A stretch of 50,532 nucleotides of DNA from Planktothrix tepida PCC 9214 (GTDB lineage Bacteria; Cyanobacteriota; Cyanobacteriia; Cyanobacteriales; Microcoleaceae), in the NCBI RefSeq assembly GCF_900009145.1, contig NZ_LN889815.1:1-50532 (forward strand), written 5' to 3'. This document shows positions 26,423-35,161 of the stretch, piece after piece. The notes under the pieces are model-generated. The model had not been told where the DNA came from. It worked only from the letters and a program-made list of their open reading frames with translations, and ran no database searches. The position numbers were made by a program, and so were the translations under genes. Each line of letters starts with the position of its first letter. Within the stretch, counting starts at the first letter, position 1.

Positions 26423-27394
26423 ATGGTTAATGACATCAAAATCACAATGCTAGGAACCCAGGCTGCTGGCAAAACTTGTTATATGCTGGGTATGTATGCA
26501 GCTATGCAAACGGGTGTACGGGGCTTTAGTCTTAGCGCCAAAGATATGGACATTGATCTGGAATTGACGGATCTGTGGGAGAAATTAATTGATTTTGAGG
26601 GTAAAGACCGTTGGCCACCACCTAATGCCGCAGAGGTCAAGAACTATGCTTTTGACTTCAACTACGGACTTCAACCCATAATGGGTTTTGAGTGGCTAGA
26701 CTATAGGGGTGGCGCTATGAGTGATCGCTCTACCGAACAAGATGTTAAACAATTGCTTGAACACTTTTCAAACTCCTCTTGTTTGTTTCTGTGTGTATCT
26801 GGAGAATATTTAACTAAAAAGGTGGACCAATCTACAGTGAGACAGATCAGGAGTAACCGCATGAACCAATTTCTCCAGAATATTGGGCAGCAAATCAAAC
26901 CAACGCCTTCTCATCCGTTTCCTGTAGCAGTTGTAATAACAAAATATGACTTATGTAGCCAGCGGCCAAGGCAAGAAATTATTGAGGATGTCAAGCAGCT
27001 ATTTCAACCATTATTCGCCCAAAACTCTGGTTGGCTAGTAATGATTTGCCCAGTCAGTTTAGGAAAAGAACTGGCAAATGATGTTGATTATGGCAGTATT
27101 GTACCCGTCAATGTTCATCTGCCTGTGGTATTTGCTATTTACTCAAAGTTCAGTGAATATGGCTTGGGAATCAAAGCCCAAAAGAGTGACACGAGTGGAG
27201 AATTAAAGAAGTTAAATCAAAGTAACTTTTTTATGAAATGGTTGAACAGTGATGAAATTCAAAATAAAGAGAGCAAGCTCCAAGAGTTAGACAGCCAAAT
27301 TCAAGAAATTGAGTCCAATATGGCTTTGCTTGCTCAGGAATTGCAACGTGTATCCATTTTCCGTAATGGCAAAGAGGTAACAGTTGATGTCTAA
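26423..27394 (+). CDS. P-loop GTPase, family B (free-standing)
   Basis: Encodes 323 residues; ribosome site AAAGGAG. P-loop GTQAAGKT (11-18), FEWLDYRGGAM and ITKYDLC. The last 50 residues are a predicted coiled coil (SKLQELDSQIQEIESNMALL). It matches the C-terminal half of the CHAT-GTPase fusion at 19884 over its whole length, including the final VSIFRNGKEVTVDV. So the same GTPase exists both fused to CHAT and alone in this island. Its stop overlaps the start of the next X-family gene by 8 bp, which implies translational coupling. Confidence 0.85.
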   Translation: MVNDIKITMLGTQAAGKTCYMLGMYAAMQTGVRGFSLSAKDMDIDLELTDLWEKLIDFEGKDRWPPPNAAEVKNYAFDFNYGLQPIMGFEWLDYRGGAMSDRSTEQDVKQLLEHFSNSSCLFLCVSGEYLTKKVDQSTVRQIRSNRMNQFLQNIGQQIKPTPSHPFPVAVVITKYDLCSQRPRQEIIEDVKQLFQPLFAQNSGWLVMICPVSLGKELANDVDYGSIVPVNVHLPVVFAIYSKFSEYGLGIKAQKSDTSGELKKLNQSNFFMKWLNSDEIQNKESKLQELDSQIQEIESNMALLAQELQRVSIFRNGKEVTVDV

Positions 27395-28661
27395 TGCTAA
27401 GTGGGCTGCTATTGTTTATGGCCGGACGCATGAAGTAGATTTCCGCTTCATTGCAACTCCGAAAGATTTTAAAAATGATAAGTTTGAAAAAAATTGGGCG
27501 TTGAACCATATTCTAACAACCACACGTTCAGCGAGCAAACTCTCTGGAAATCCCCGTTGGTCGCTGTTCAAGAATGAGTGTCACTGTGTCGTTGGTGTGA
27601 CTTGTATGGTCAGGGAACTCATTGGTCGAGCAACAGAAGAAACTTCTGAAGACTTAACTAAAGACTCCAAGGGAAGACCGCTTTATGTTTTTGTTGGCTA
27701 TGTAGCAAGAGTCGATAAAGAACACGCCTTTCCTCCACTTCCTCCCTACTTAGGAAATAACCTTAAATTTTTTGAGCCTCTCTACCAATATGTGCGGGAT
27801 GTTTGGTTCGTGAAGAACTACGAAGAAGCTAGTAAAGTCCCCTCTTTTACTGAGTATCAGGATTTACCTGAAGGCGAGTTTTCATCCCTTACGGATTATG
27901 ATTCAGATTTTTCTCAAAGTCTAAATTATCAAAATCGATACAAAGTTTTCCTCTGGCCAGATTCAGAGGAATACAGGCAGAAACTTTGGATGACTGTACC
28001 TAGATGTAAAAGACCTATTTCCCTATGTTTGGGATTAGCAGGTCAAAAAGATGTGATAGATAGTCCATTCTTGAATGGTACTGCTGAGGATGTTGTTCAG
28101 CAAATAAAGATAAATAAACATTCCAAACAACCTGATGAGTGGGATGGTGTTGATGAGGCGCTATCTTCTGAAACGTCAAGGCAAGTACCAATGCAACAAC
28201 AGCCGATCCGAAGTGTAGATAGTCGCCAAGAAACTGTAAGACAGCAACACCAGTATCATCAGAGACAAACAAATGAAATAGATAGTCAATCCCCATTGGG
28301 ATGGATTGTAGAGAAAGGTAAAGAGGACCTTAAGCGGACAGTTGAAGACGCGCAGAAGGTTGTAGCCAAAGGGCAAGATTTATTACAGAGTATAAGTGAG
28401 CCAGTATCTGCTGACCAAACAAGAGATGATTTAGCTCAACAAAAACAGCCACGATACCGAGATCAAATTTCACAACCTCAGCAGACACGAAAAACACATA
28501 ATCCTGATCGGTATCCTAAAAATTTTACTAGCCAGCAGCATCAAACCGAAGATTTTGGCTTTAAACCTAAGCAGCCAGAAACAGAATCTCAAAAGAGTCA
28601 GCAAAACGAAACTCAGCAGTCAGATAGTGTTCAAAACAGTGACTCTCAAGATTGGTTTTAA
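27387..28661 (+). CDS. X-family protein (copy 2), Trp-Phe C-terminus
   Basis: Encodes 424 residues from the ATG at 27387, inside the 3' end of the preceding GTPase gene. The N-terminal 240 residues match copy 1 (YGRTHEVDFRFI, SLFKNECHCVVGVTCMVREL, LTKDSKGRPLYVFVGYVARV). The C-terminal half is Gln-rich and apparently disordered; it lacks the hydrophobic Gly-rich segment of copy 1 but again ends in an acidic tail with Trp-Phe (NSDSQDWF). Conservation of the head and the tip with divergence in between suggests two functional sites joined by a flexible spacer. Function unknown. Confidence 0.75.
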   Translation: MSNAKWAAIVYGRTHEVDFRFIATPKDFKNDKFEKNWALNHILTTTRSASKLSGNPRWSLFKNECHCVVGVTCMVRELIGRATEETSEDLTKDSKGRPLYVFVGYVARVDKEHAFPPLPPYLGNNLKFFEPLYQYVRDVWFVKNYEEASKVPSFTEYQDLPEGEFSSLTDYDSDFSQSLNYQNRYKVFLWPDSEEYRQKLWMTVPRCKRPISLCLGLAGQKDVIDSPFLNGTAEDVVQQIKINKHSKQPDEWDGVDEALSSETSRQVPMQQQPIRSVDSRQETVRQQHQYHQRQTNEIDSQSPLGWIVEKGKEDLKRTVEDAQKVVAKGQDLLQSISEPVSADQTRDDLAQQKQPRYRDQISQPQQTRKTHNPDRYPKNFTSQQHQTEDFGFKPKQPETESQKSQQNETQQSDSVQNSDSQDWF

Positions 28662-28683
28662 TTAAAAGGAGAAACGAGTAGAA

Positions 28684-31600
28684 ATGAGTAGTTGGGTCTG
28701 CCGATTCTGTTTAGCAACTAATCGAAATAGTGCAACCTTTTGCTGTGCTTGTGGAGTCCCTGTGAAACCAAAACCGTTAAAGGCTACTAATCTGTTTTTA
28801 CCTTTAGGTACCCAACTACAACAAGCTAATTTCTCGGTTGGTAAGGTGCTGGGTCAAGGCAACTTTACTATTACTTACATGGGTAGCGATAATCTTTTAC
28901 GTCGCCCTGTGGTGATTAAAGAATTTTTCCCTCAAGGGTGTGATCGCCATATTCTAACCGTTCAACCTTCTAATTCAATCACATCTGCTAACTACCAAAG
29001 CGCTAAGTCTAAGTTTCTCGACGAAGCCTGTGTTATTTCTCAAATTCAGCATTCCGGGATCGTGAAAATCTATACCTATTTTGAGGAGAATAACACGGGC
29101 TACATCGTCACGGAGTTCCTTCGGGGAAAAACACTCCTGAAGTTAGTAGCAGAACGTGGTTTTTTGCTAGAAAAAGAGGCATTAGGCTACATCCAGCAAG
29201 TAGGAAAAGCATTAGCGGTCGCCCATCAAGCTAATTTATTGCACCTAGATATTAGCCCCGAAAACATTATTTTAACTGACGATGGGCGCGTGGTATTGAT
29301 AGAATTTGGAGCGGCGAAGGAGTACGCGACGCAGTTGATGAGGACGTACTCAGTAATGTTGTTAACTTCTGAATATGCCGCACTGGAACAGTATGCACCG
29401 TATGCGAAGCGGGGATACTACACGGATATCTACGCATTATCCGCAACGCTCTATTATTTATTAACTGGGAAAGTACCAATATCTGCAATAGAACGCGCTA
29501 AAGGTGTGGAGCTCATTCCACCACACCGCCTTAATCCGGATGTCAATCGTGGGGTGAGTGATGCAGTGATGCAGGGGATGGGGATATTGGTTGAGGGGCA
29601 CTTCAAGTCCGTGCGCGATTTTCTCAATGCACTTAAGGAGGTGAAGCCAGATTCATCTACGCCAACTATCATTGTAAAGACAGAACCGAGCAACCAGAAC
29701 GCCAAAAGTGAAAAGGATAAAGCATACCAACTTCTAAAACAAGGTGAAAAAAAGTTTCAAAGCAGTCAATTTGAAGCTGCCTTACAGTCTTGGGAACAAG
29801 CATTAACTATCTATCGAAGTATCCAACAGCGCGAGAAGGAAGCGGTAACTATAAATGCTGTAGGAATCGCTTACCACGCTTTGGGAAACCATAGTAAGGC
29901 AATTCAGTATATGCAGGAGAGTTTAGCAATTGCACGGGAAACTAACAACTTGCGTGAAGCAGCGATGGCTCTTTACAATTTAAGCGTTGTTTATCGCGAC
30001 ATAAGAGATTATGCCAAAGCAATTAATCACTCTCAGCAAGGCTGGGTGATTGCTAGGAAAATTAATTACCACCAATTAGAAGCCCAATCTCTGGGAAATT
30101 TGGGAATAATTTACTATTTCCAAGGAGACTATACTCAAGCAATTGAACACTATTTGCAACTTTTGATACTTGCAAGAAACCTTAAAGAATGCCAGTGGGA
30201 GGCAGCTGTTTTGTCTGGCCTAGGAATTACTTACAATTCCATTGGTGATTATGCAAAGGGTATTGAATACCATTACCAAGCATTGGTGCTGGCGCGGGAA
30301 AGGCGCGATCGCTTAGGTGAAGGGTCTGCATTAGGAAATTTGGGAATTTCTTACCACTGCATTAGCGACTATACCAAAGCCATTGAGTATCAAGAGCAAA
30401 GCTTAAAAATTGCAAAAGAAATTGACGATCACCAAGTTGAGGGTAACAGTTTAGGAAATTTGGCATCTGTTTACAGCGAGCTTGGCGACTATACTAGAGC
30501 GATTGATTTCTATGAGCAGCAGCTAGCAATTGCAAGGAGTACTCAAGACTACCGAGCAGCTGAGGAAGCTTTAGGAAATTTGGGAAAAACTCACTTCGTC
30601 TTGGGAAACTACACTAAAGCAAATGAGTATGCACAGCAGGCTATGGCCGTTGCGTTGCAGATTCAAGACTACCGGGGAGTCGCCACAGCTTTAAATAATC
30701 TGGGAGGAATCGCTTTCTATGAACAGGGAGGTGCAGTCAAAGCAATTGAGTTCTTTCACCAAGCTTTGATTATCGCCCAAAAACTCCCAGACCGCCGAGC
30801 AGAGCAAGGGGCTCTGGGAAATATTGGCTCTGCTTATTTTACATTAAGTAACTATACCGCAGCTATTGACTACCAACAACAGAGTTTGGCTATTGCACAA
30901 GAAATCCAAGACCATGAAGGAGTAGCAGCATCTTTAGCAAGTCTGGGAGTTACTTACAGCGCATTGGGGGATTATGCTAAAGCAATTGATTATTGTCAAC
31001 AAGCTCTAAAAATTACGCAAGAAATTCAACACAGTCCCCGGCTAGGAGAGGCACTACATAATTTAGGAACTATTCAATTTTTCTATGGGAATCTAGAAGC
31101 AGCAGCAAGAAAACTTCGCGAGGGAATTCAGGTTTGGGAGTTTCTAAGAGCAGGATTAGGCAGCAATGATACTTATAAAGTTTCACTTTTTGAAAGACAG
31201 TCTAACACTTATGGTACTCTACAGCAAGTTCTCATCGCCCAGAATCAACCTAACGCAGCTTTAGAAATTGCCGAGCGTAGTCGCGCTCGTGCATTTGTTG
31301 AGCTATTGGCGAGACGGTTGTCTCCTCACCCAGCTACTCAAATTTCAATCAGTCCACCTACAATTGAACAAATTCAAGAAATTGCCAAAGTTCAGAATGC
31401 CACACTTGTTGAATATTCGATAGTTGATGTTGACAAACTCTTTATTTGGGTCATCAAACCCACTGGTGAAATTGCATTTCGCCAAATTGAGATAAAGCCC
31501 CTATCGCAGCAACAAAAGCAAGCACAAGGCACTTCTACACTAGCTCTTGAGAACCTAGTGTTCAAAGCACGCAAATCTATAGGTGTTGACGAAGGGGGTC

Positions 31601-32625
31601 GCGACCTGGGAGCAATTTCTAAAGTTGAGGCTCCTGTAACAAACAAATCGGTTTACCCAGAGTTACAGCAGCTACATGAAATCCTCATTAAACCTATTGC
31701 TGAATCTTTACCAACTGACCCTAACGCTCACGTCATTTTTATACCTCAAGGCTCTCTATTCCTGGTTCCATTTCCTGCTCTCCAAAATCCTCATACTAAT
31801 CAATTCTTGGTAGAACAGCATACCATCGTAACATCTCCCTCAATTCAGGTACTAAGTTTAACTCATCAGCCTATAAATTTAATTCAGAAATTGCCCTTAA
31901 AAGCTGAGGATATCCTAGTAGTAGGAAACCCCATAATGCCGACAGTTCCCTTTAGCAGTAGCCCGTTGAAGCCGTTAGCAGGAGCAGAAGGAGAAGCTAA
32001 AGCGATCGCATCTCTTCTCAAGACTCAACCTATTACTGGCGCAGCGGCAACTAAGGTAGATATTGTGCAGAAGATGTCCAAATCAAAACTGATTCATCTG
32101 GCTACTCATGGTTTATTAGATGATATTAAACAGTTGGGTGTACCGGGTGCGATCGCTTTAGCTCCTTCCGAAGGGGATAATGGTTTCCTTACTACTGGAG
32201 AAATCTTAGAATTGAAGCTAAATGCTTTTCTTATTGTCCTAAGTTGCTGTCACACAGGTCAGGGTAAAATTACAGGCGATGGTGTTATTGGATTATCCCG
32301 TTCTTTCATGACTGCTGGTGTTCCTAATTTAATTGTCTCTCTTTGGTCGATCAATGACCGATCTAGTGCTTTGTTAATGATAAAGTTCTATGAAATCTTC
32401 TTACAAAAGGGAACGTCTGTAGCCATTGCTCTCAGCCAAGCTCAACGCTGGTTGCTAAATGCTACAACTGATGAGTTACTAAAATCTATGATTACTCACT
32501 TTTGTTTAGATGTAACTCATTTGACTCCTACTCAGAAAGCTGACTTAGAGGAAGGGTTAGAAAAATGGCGATCGCCTTATTATTGGGCTGCCTTCTCTAC
32601 CATTGGGCAGGGAGCAATGGCTTAA
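28684..32625 (+). CDS. Zinc ribbon-kinase-TPR-CHAT multidomain protein
   Basis: Encodes 1313 residues; ribosome site AAAAGGAG. The order is: zinc ribbon (C6, C9, C20, C23); kinase-like domain (about 48-320); TPR repeats (about 345-850, with units such as ALGNLGISYHCISDYTKAIE); and CHAT (about 950-1313), with His1142 (LATHGL) and Cys1188/Cys1189 (LSCCHTG), ending PYYWAAFSTIGQG. The kinase keeps Lys79 and Asp189 (HLDISPEN) but has EFG instead of DFG and Ser instead of Lys in the catalytic loop, so activity is doubtful. This single chain joins a kinase-like sensor, a TPR scaffold and a protease, and closes the plus-strand array. A convergent CHAT gene follows 62 bp away. Confidence 0.9.
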   Translation: MSSWVCRFCLATNRNSATFCCACGVPVKPKPLKATNLFLPLGTQLQQANFSVGKVLGQGNFTITYMGSDNLLRRPVVIKEFFPQGCDRHILTVQPSNSITSANYQSAKSKFLDEACVISQIQHSGIVKIYTYFEENNTGYIVTEFLRGKTLLKLVAERGFLLEKEALGYIQQVGKALAVAHQANLLHLDISPENIILTDDGRVVLIEFGAAKEYATQLMRTYSVMLLTSEYAALEQYAPYAKRGYYTDIYALSATLYYLLTGKVPISAIERAKGVELIPPHRLNPDVNRGVSDAVMQGMGILVEGHFKSVRDFLNALKEVKPDSSTPTIIVKTEPSNQNAKSEKDKAYQLLKQGEKKFQSSQFEAALQSWEQALTIYRSIQQREKEAVTINAVGIAYHALGNHSKAIQYMQESLAIARETNNLREAAMALYNLSVVYRDIRDYAKAINHSQQGWVIARKINYHQLEAQSLGNLGIIYYFQGDYTQAIEHYLQLLILARNLKECQWEAAVLSGLGITYNSIGDYAKGIEYHYQALVLARERRDRLGEGSALGNLGISYHCISDYTKAIEYQEQSLKIAKEIDDHQVEGNSLGNLASVYSELGDYTRAIDFYEQQLAIARSTQDYRAAEEALGNLGKTHFVLGNYTKANEYAQQAMAVALQIQDYRGVATALNNLGGIAFYEQGGAVKAIEFFHQALIIAQKLPDRRAEQGALGNIGSAYFTLSNYTAAIDYQQQSLAIAQEIQDHEGVAASLASLGVTYSALGDYAKAIDYCQQALKITQEIQHSPRLGEALHNLGTIQFFYGNLEAAARKLREGIQVWEFLRAGLGSNDTYKVSLFERQSNTYGTLQQVLIAQNQPNAALEIAERSRARAFVELLARRLSPHPATQISISPPTIEQIQEIAKVQNATLVEYSIVDVDKLFIWVIKPTGEIAFRQIEIKPLSQQQKQAQGTSTLALENLVFKARKSIGVDEGGRDLGAISKVEAPVTNKSVYPELQQLHEILIKPIAESLPTDPNAHVIFIPQGSLFLVPFPALQNPHTNQFLVEQHTIVTSPSIQVLSLTHQPINLIQKLPLKAEDILVVGNPIMPTVPFSSSPLKPLAGAEGEAKAIASLLKTQPITGAAATKVDIVQKMSKSKLIHLATHGLLDDIKQLGVPGAIALAPSEGDNGFLTTGEILELKLNAFLIVLSCCHTGQGKITGDGVIGLSRSFMTAGVPNLIVSLWSINDRSSALLMIKFYEIFLQKGTSVAIALSQAQRWLLNATTDELLKSMITHFCLDVTHLTPTQKADLEEGLEKWRSPYYWAAFSTIGQGAMA

Positions 32626-32687
32626 TTGTATTTCCTAAAATTTTTTGTCCAAATGCTCCCTAACTTATTCACAGTATAGTTTAATCG

Positions 32688-35081
32688 TTACATCGTTTCT
32701 TCTAACTTACCATTGAGAATTACCTTGGCATTGGGGTCAGCATAAACGCTGTAAGCTAGCCATGTTAAATCATCGCAACGGTTAGCATTTTGACGGGTAT
32801 CAATACGACTTTGATGTACAGCTTCGGAGACGGTTTTTCCTTGTAATAGGTAGCTATAAAATCTTTGAGCAAAGAATAATGCTGATTTGTCATCTACAGC
32901 CCAACAAGGCGCTAAAAATAAGCCGGCTCCACTATGAATTAGTCGATTAACCCAACCTCCCAAATGAGTTAATCCCCAACCCTGTCGCCCGCTAGAGCAA
33001 GCATTAAATACAAATCCCGGACGGTTACGGTTGATATGTCTTACTATGTTTTGGCCAATGATTTCATCTGGTGTTAGTAAATCTCCATATTGAAGTAAAA
33101 TGCTTGAGTTAGCATCAGGATTATCAAAGCAGAACGTACCGTGAGTAACTACATGAAACCAGTTATATTGGCTTGACTCCAGGATCTTTCGTACTGCTGG
33201 CAATGTAGGGAGTGTTGGGCTTAGATCCAAGATGTTATTGTTTGATAATAATTCTTTAAGAAAATTTCGTTCTTCCTCAGCAGCAGGTAAATCCAAGTCT
33301 GTTGGCACTATACAGGTTAATGAGTTCAAAGACAATTGTATTGGTGCACGTTGATTAACTCTATCTTGTTCATCACGGCGCAACCAGCGTGTTAAACACA
33401 TGGTCATACACCAAGGATCGCTGTCCTCCCAATCCCCTCGTTCATCATCAGTAGGCCATACTAACTCCCAAGGAATGTATGGATCATCAGAAACAATCAA
33501 CAGTTTTTTTCCATGCCAACTTAACCGTTGATTGGCATAAATTTTTTGGAGTTTCGAGGGAATCAGTTCTCGCCAAAGGTTGTGGCCAAAATTTTTAATT
33601 TCCCTATTTATATCAGAGGGACTTTTTATCAATATTTCTGGAGTTTCCAACTTACGACTCGGGGCTGTTATTTTATTAAGTTTTTCTAAAAAATGATGCC
33701 AGTATTGAGCGTATTTTTTTAATTCTTTATTTAATGAAGAGTAAAATTTTTCTCTTTTATTTTGTCCTTGAAAAAGTTCAAAAGAAAGCTGTAAAGGATT
33801 TTGATTTTCATCGTATTTAACGACAAGAGTATAGTCTGGTTGCGGACTATTTATTTCCAGTAAGCTTATCGGTACTGATTCTTGAACTTCTTGAGCTTCA
33901 ACTTTGTAATCTGTAATTTCAACTTCTATCTGGCTACAGGCTAACCAACGGGAATTTTGGAAAAAATCAAACTCAATTTTAGTGCGCTCCACTACTTTAT
34001 CAGGCTTTAACAGAAAAACAATAGGTTCGCTATCAGCATTAGGCTTAACCAACCTCTCCTGAGCGGGATCATTGAGGGAGATAAAGTCGAGAGCCTCAAC
34101 ACGCACAAGCACAGGCTGTCCTTCATATACCGAAAAATTTCCTATGGAAGCACTGCTATATTTTGGCGGTTGCACTGTCAGCCAGACTACTACAGAAATC
34201 TCTGGTGTATCTACCCAAACGCGACGCGGGCAAGAAATTTTTGTATATCGGACTACGTTACCACCTGTATCTGATACTTTTGTTACAGGAGTAGATGGAG
34301 GAAAATTTCTTCCACCTCTTGTATCTGATACCTCAACTTTTTGGCTCACCAAATTGTTCCGAGGTGTGTCGAGAATATTTTCACTAGGTCTTGAGATTTC
34401 TTCTAGTGGTGATGAAGTAGCAAGACTTGCCCCTATTAGAACACTTTCAAACATTTCATTGTAGAGTACCTCAGAATCAGGAATCCTTCTGAAACTGTGT
34501 TCCTGATGTTCACCTTTAGTTCTGTTCAATTCCCCACCTGGGAGAGTTTTACGAATATCAATCAGATATTTTGTGAGGGAGTGTTTTTCGCACCAATTTA
34601 AAATCGTGTCAGATATTAGATCGGGAGTACCTAAATTTGGATGAATTTGTTGCCAAAGGTTTAATAATTCACTCTGAGGCAACCAAGTAGCCTGATCAAC
34701 TAACAGCTTGAAAAAAGCATAAATAGTTCTTTGGGCAGGTGATAACCATAAATTCTCAGCTTGTAGATCTAATGAGGGATGAGTAATTAAAGACTTGACT
34801 AAAGCATAAATATTTTCTTCACCTTCTCCTGAACTTGACTGAATTTCTAACTTATGGAGAAAAGCATGAATATTTTCTTCAGCAGTTGGCATCAGATTTT
34901 TTTGATTACCCATTTCTTCTGGTTGAGAGACTAAGTTAACAACTGGTGTTGGTGTATGACTCAAATTAGTGATTCGCTCAGAGGCGGACGGACTTTCTAA
35001 AGATGCGATTTCTGTGCCGCAGACAGGACACACCTCATCTTGTTCTGCAATAGATTCGCCACAGACTAAACAATTAATCAT
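32688..35081 (-). CDS. Zinc ribbon-CHAT protease with central helical and beta domains
   Basis: Encodes 797 residues. A zinc ribbon (CLVCGES ... CPVCGTE) opens the protein. A helical region at about 70-185 could be an effector-associated adaptor domain. Then come a Ser/Thr-rich linker and a beta-rich middle. The CHAT domain occupies about 520-797, with His647 (VTHGTF) and Cys695 (FNACSSG). The zinc ribbon is of the same kind as those on the kinases and FHA protein across the island, which hints at a common partner. The gene lies 80 bp downstream of a larger CHAT gene on the same strand and converges on the kinase-TPR-CHAT gene. Confidence 0.85.
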   Translation of the reverse strand: MINCLVCGESIAEQDEVCPVCGTEIASLESPSASERITNLSHTPTPVVNLVSQPEEMGNQKNLMPTAEENIHAFLHKLEIQSSSGEGEENIYALVKSLITHPSLDLQAENLWLSPAQRTIYAFFKLLVDQATWLPQSELLNLWQQIHPNLGTPDLISDTILNWCEKHSLTKYLIDIRKTLPGGELNRTKGEHQEHSFRRIPDSEVLYNEMFESVLIGASLATSSPLEEISRPSENILDTPRNNLVSQKVEVSDTRGGRNFPPSTPVTKVSDTGGNVVRYTKISCPRRVWVDTPEISVVVWLTVQPPKYSSASIGNFSVYEGQPVLVRVEALDFISLNDPAQERLVKPNADSEPIVFLLKPDKVVERTKIEFDFFQNSRWLACSQIEVEITDYKVEAQEVQESVPISLLEINSPQPDYTLVVKYDENQNPLQLSFELFQGQNKREKFYSSLNKELKKYAQYWHHFLEKLNKITAPSRKLETPEILIKSPSDINREIKNFGHNLWRELIPSKLQKIYANQRLSWHGKKLLIVSDDPYIPWELVWPTDDERGDWEDSDPWCMTMCLTRWLRRDEQDRVNQRAPIQLSLNSLTCIVPTDLDLPAAEEERNFLKELLSNNNILDLSPTLPTLPAVRKILESSQYNWFHVVTHGTFCFDNPDANSSILLQYGDLLTPDEIIGQNIVRHINRNRPGFVFNACSSGRQGWGLTHLGGWVNRLIHSGAGLFLAPCWAVDDKSALFFAQRFYSYLLQGKTVSEAVHQSRIDTRQNANRCDDLTWLAYSVYADPNAKVILNGKLEETM

Positions 35082-35161
35082 TTTCTACTGATCTCCTTGT
35101 AAACGCTTGGATTAAGTTTATCAATAAACCTAATTTTGTGTACTCTTCCCTTTCTGATAAG

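Noticed and set aside
34072-34464. A 130-codon frame antisense to the CHAT gene at 32688
   Set aside because: It lies wholly inside a well-supported coding region on the other strand and has no recognisable motif.
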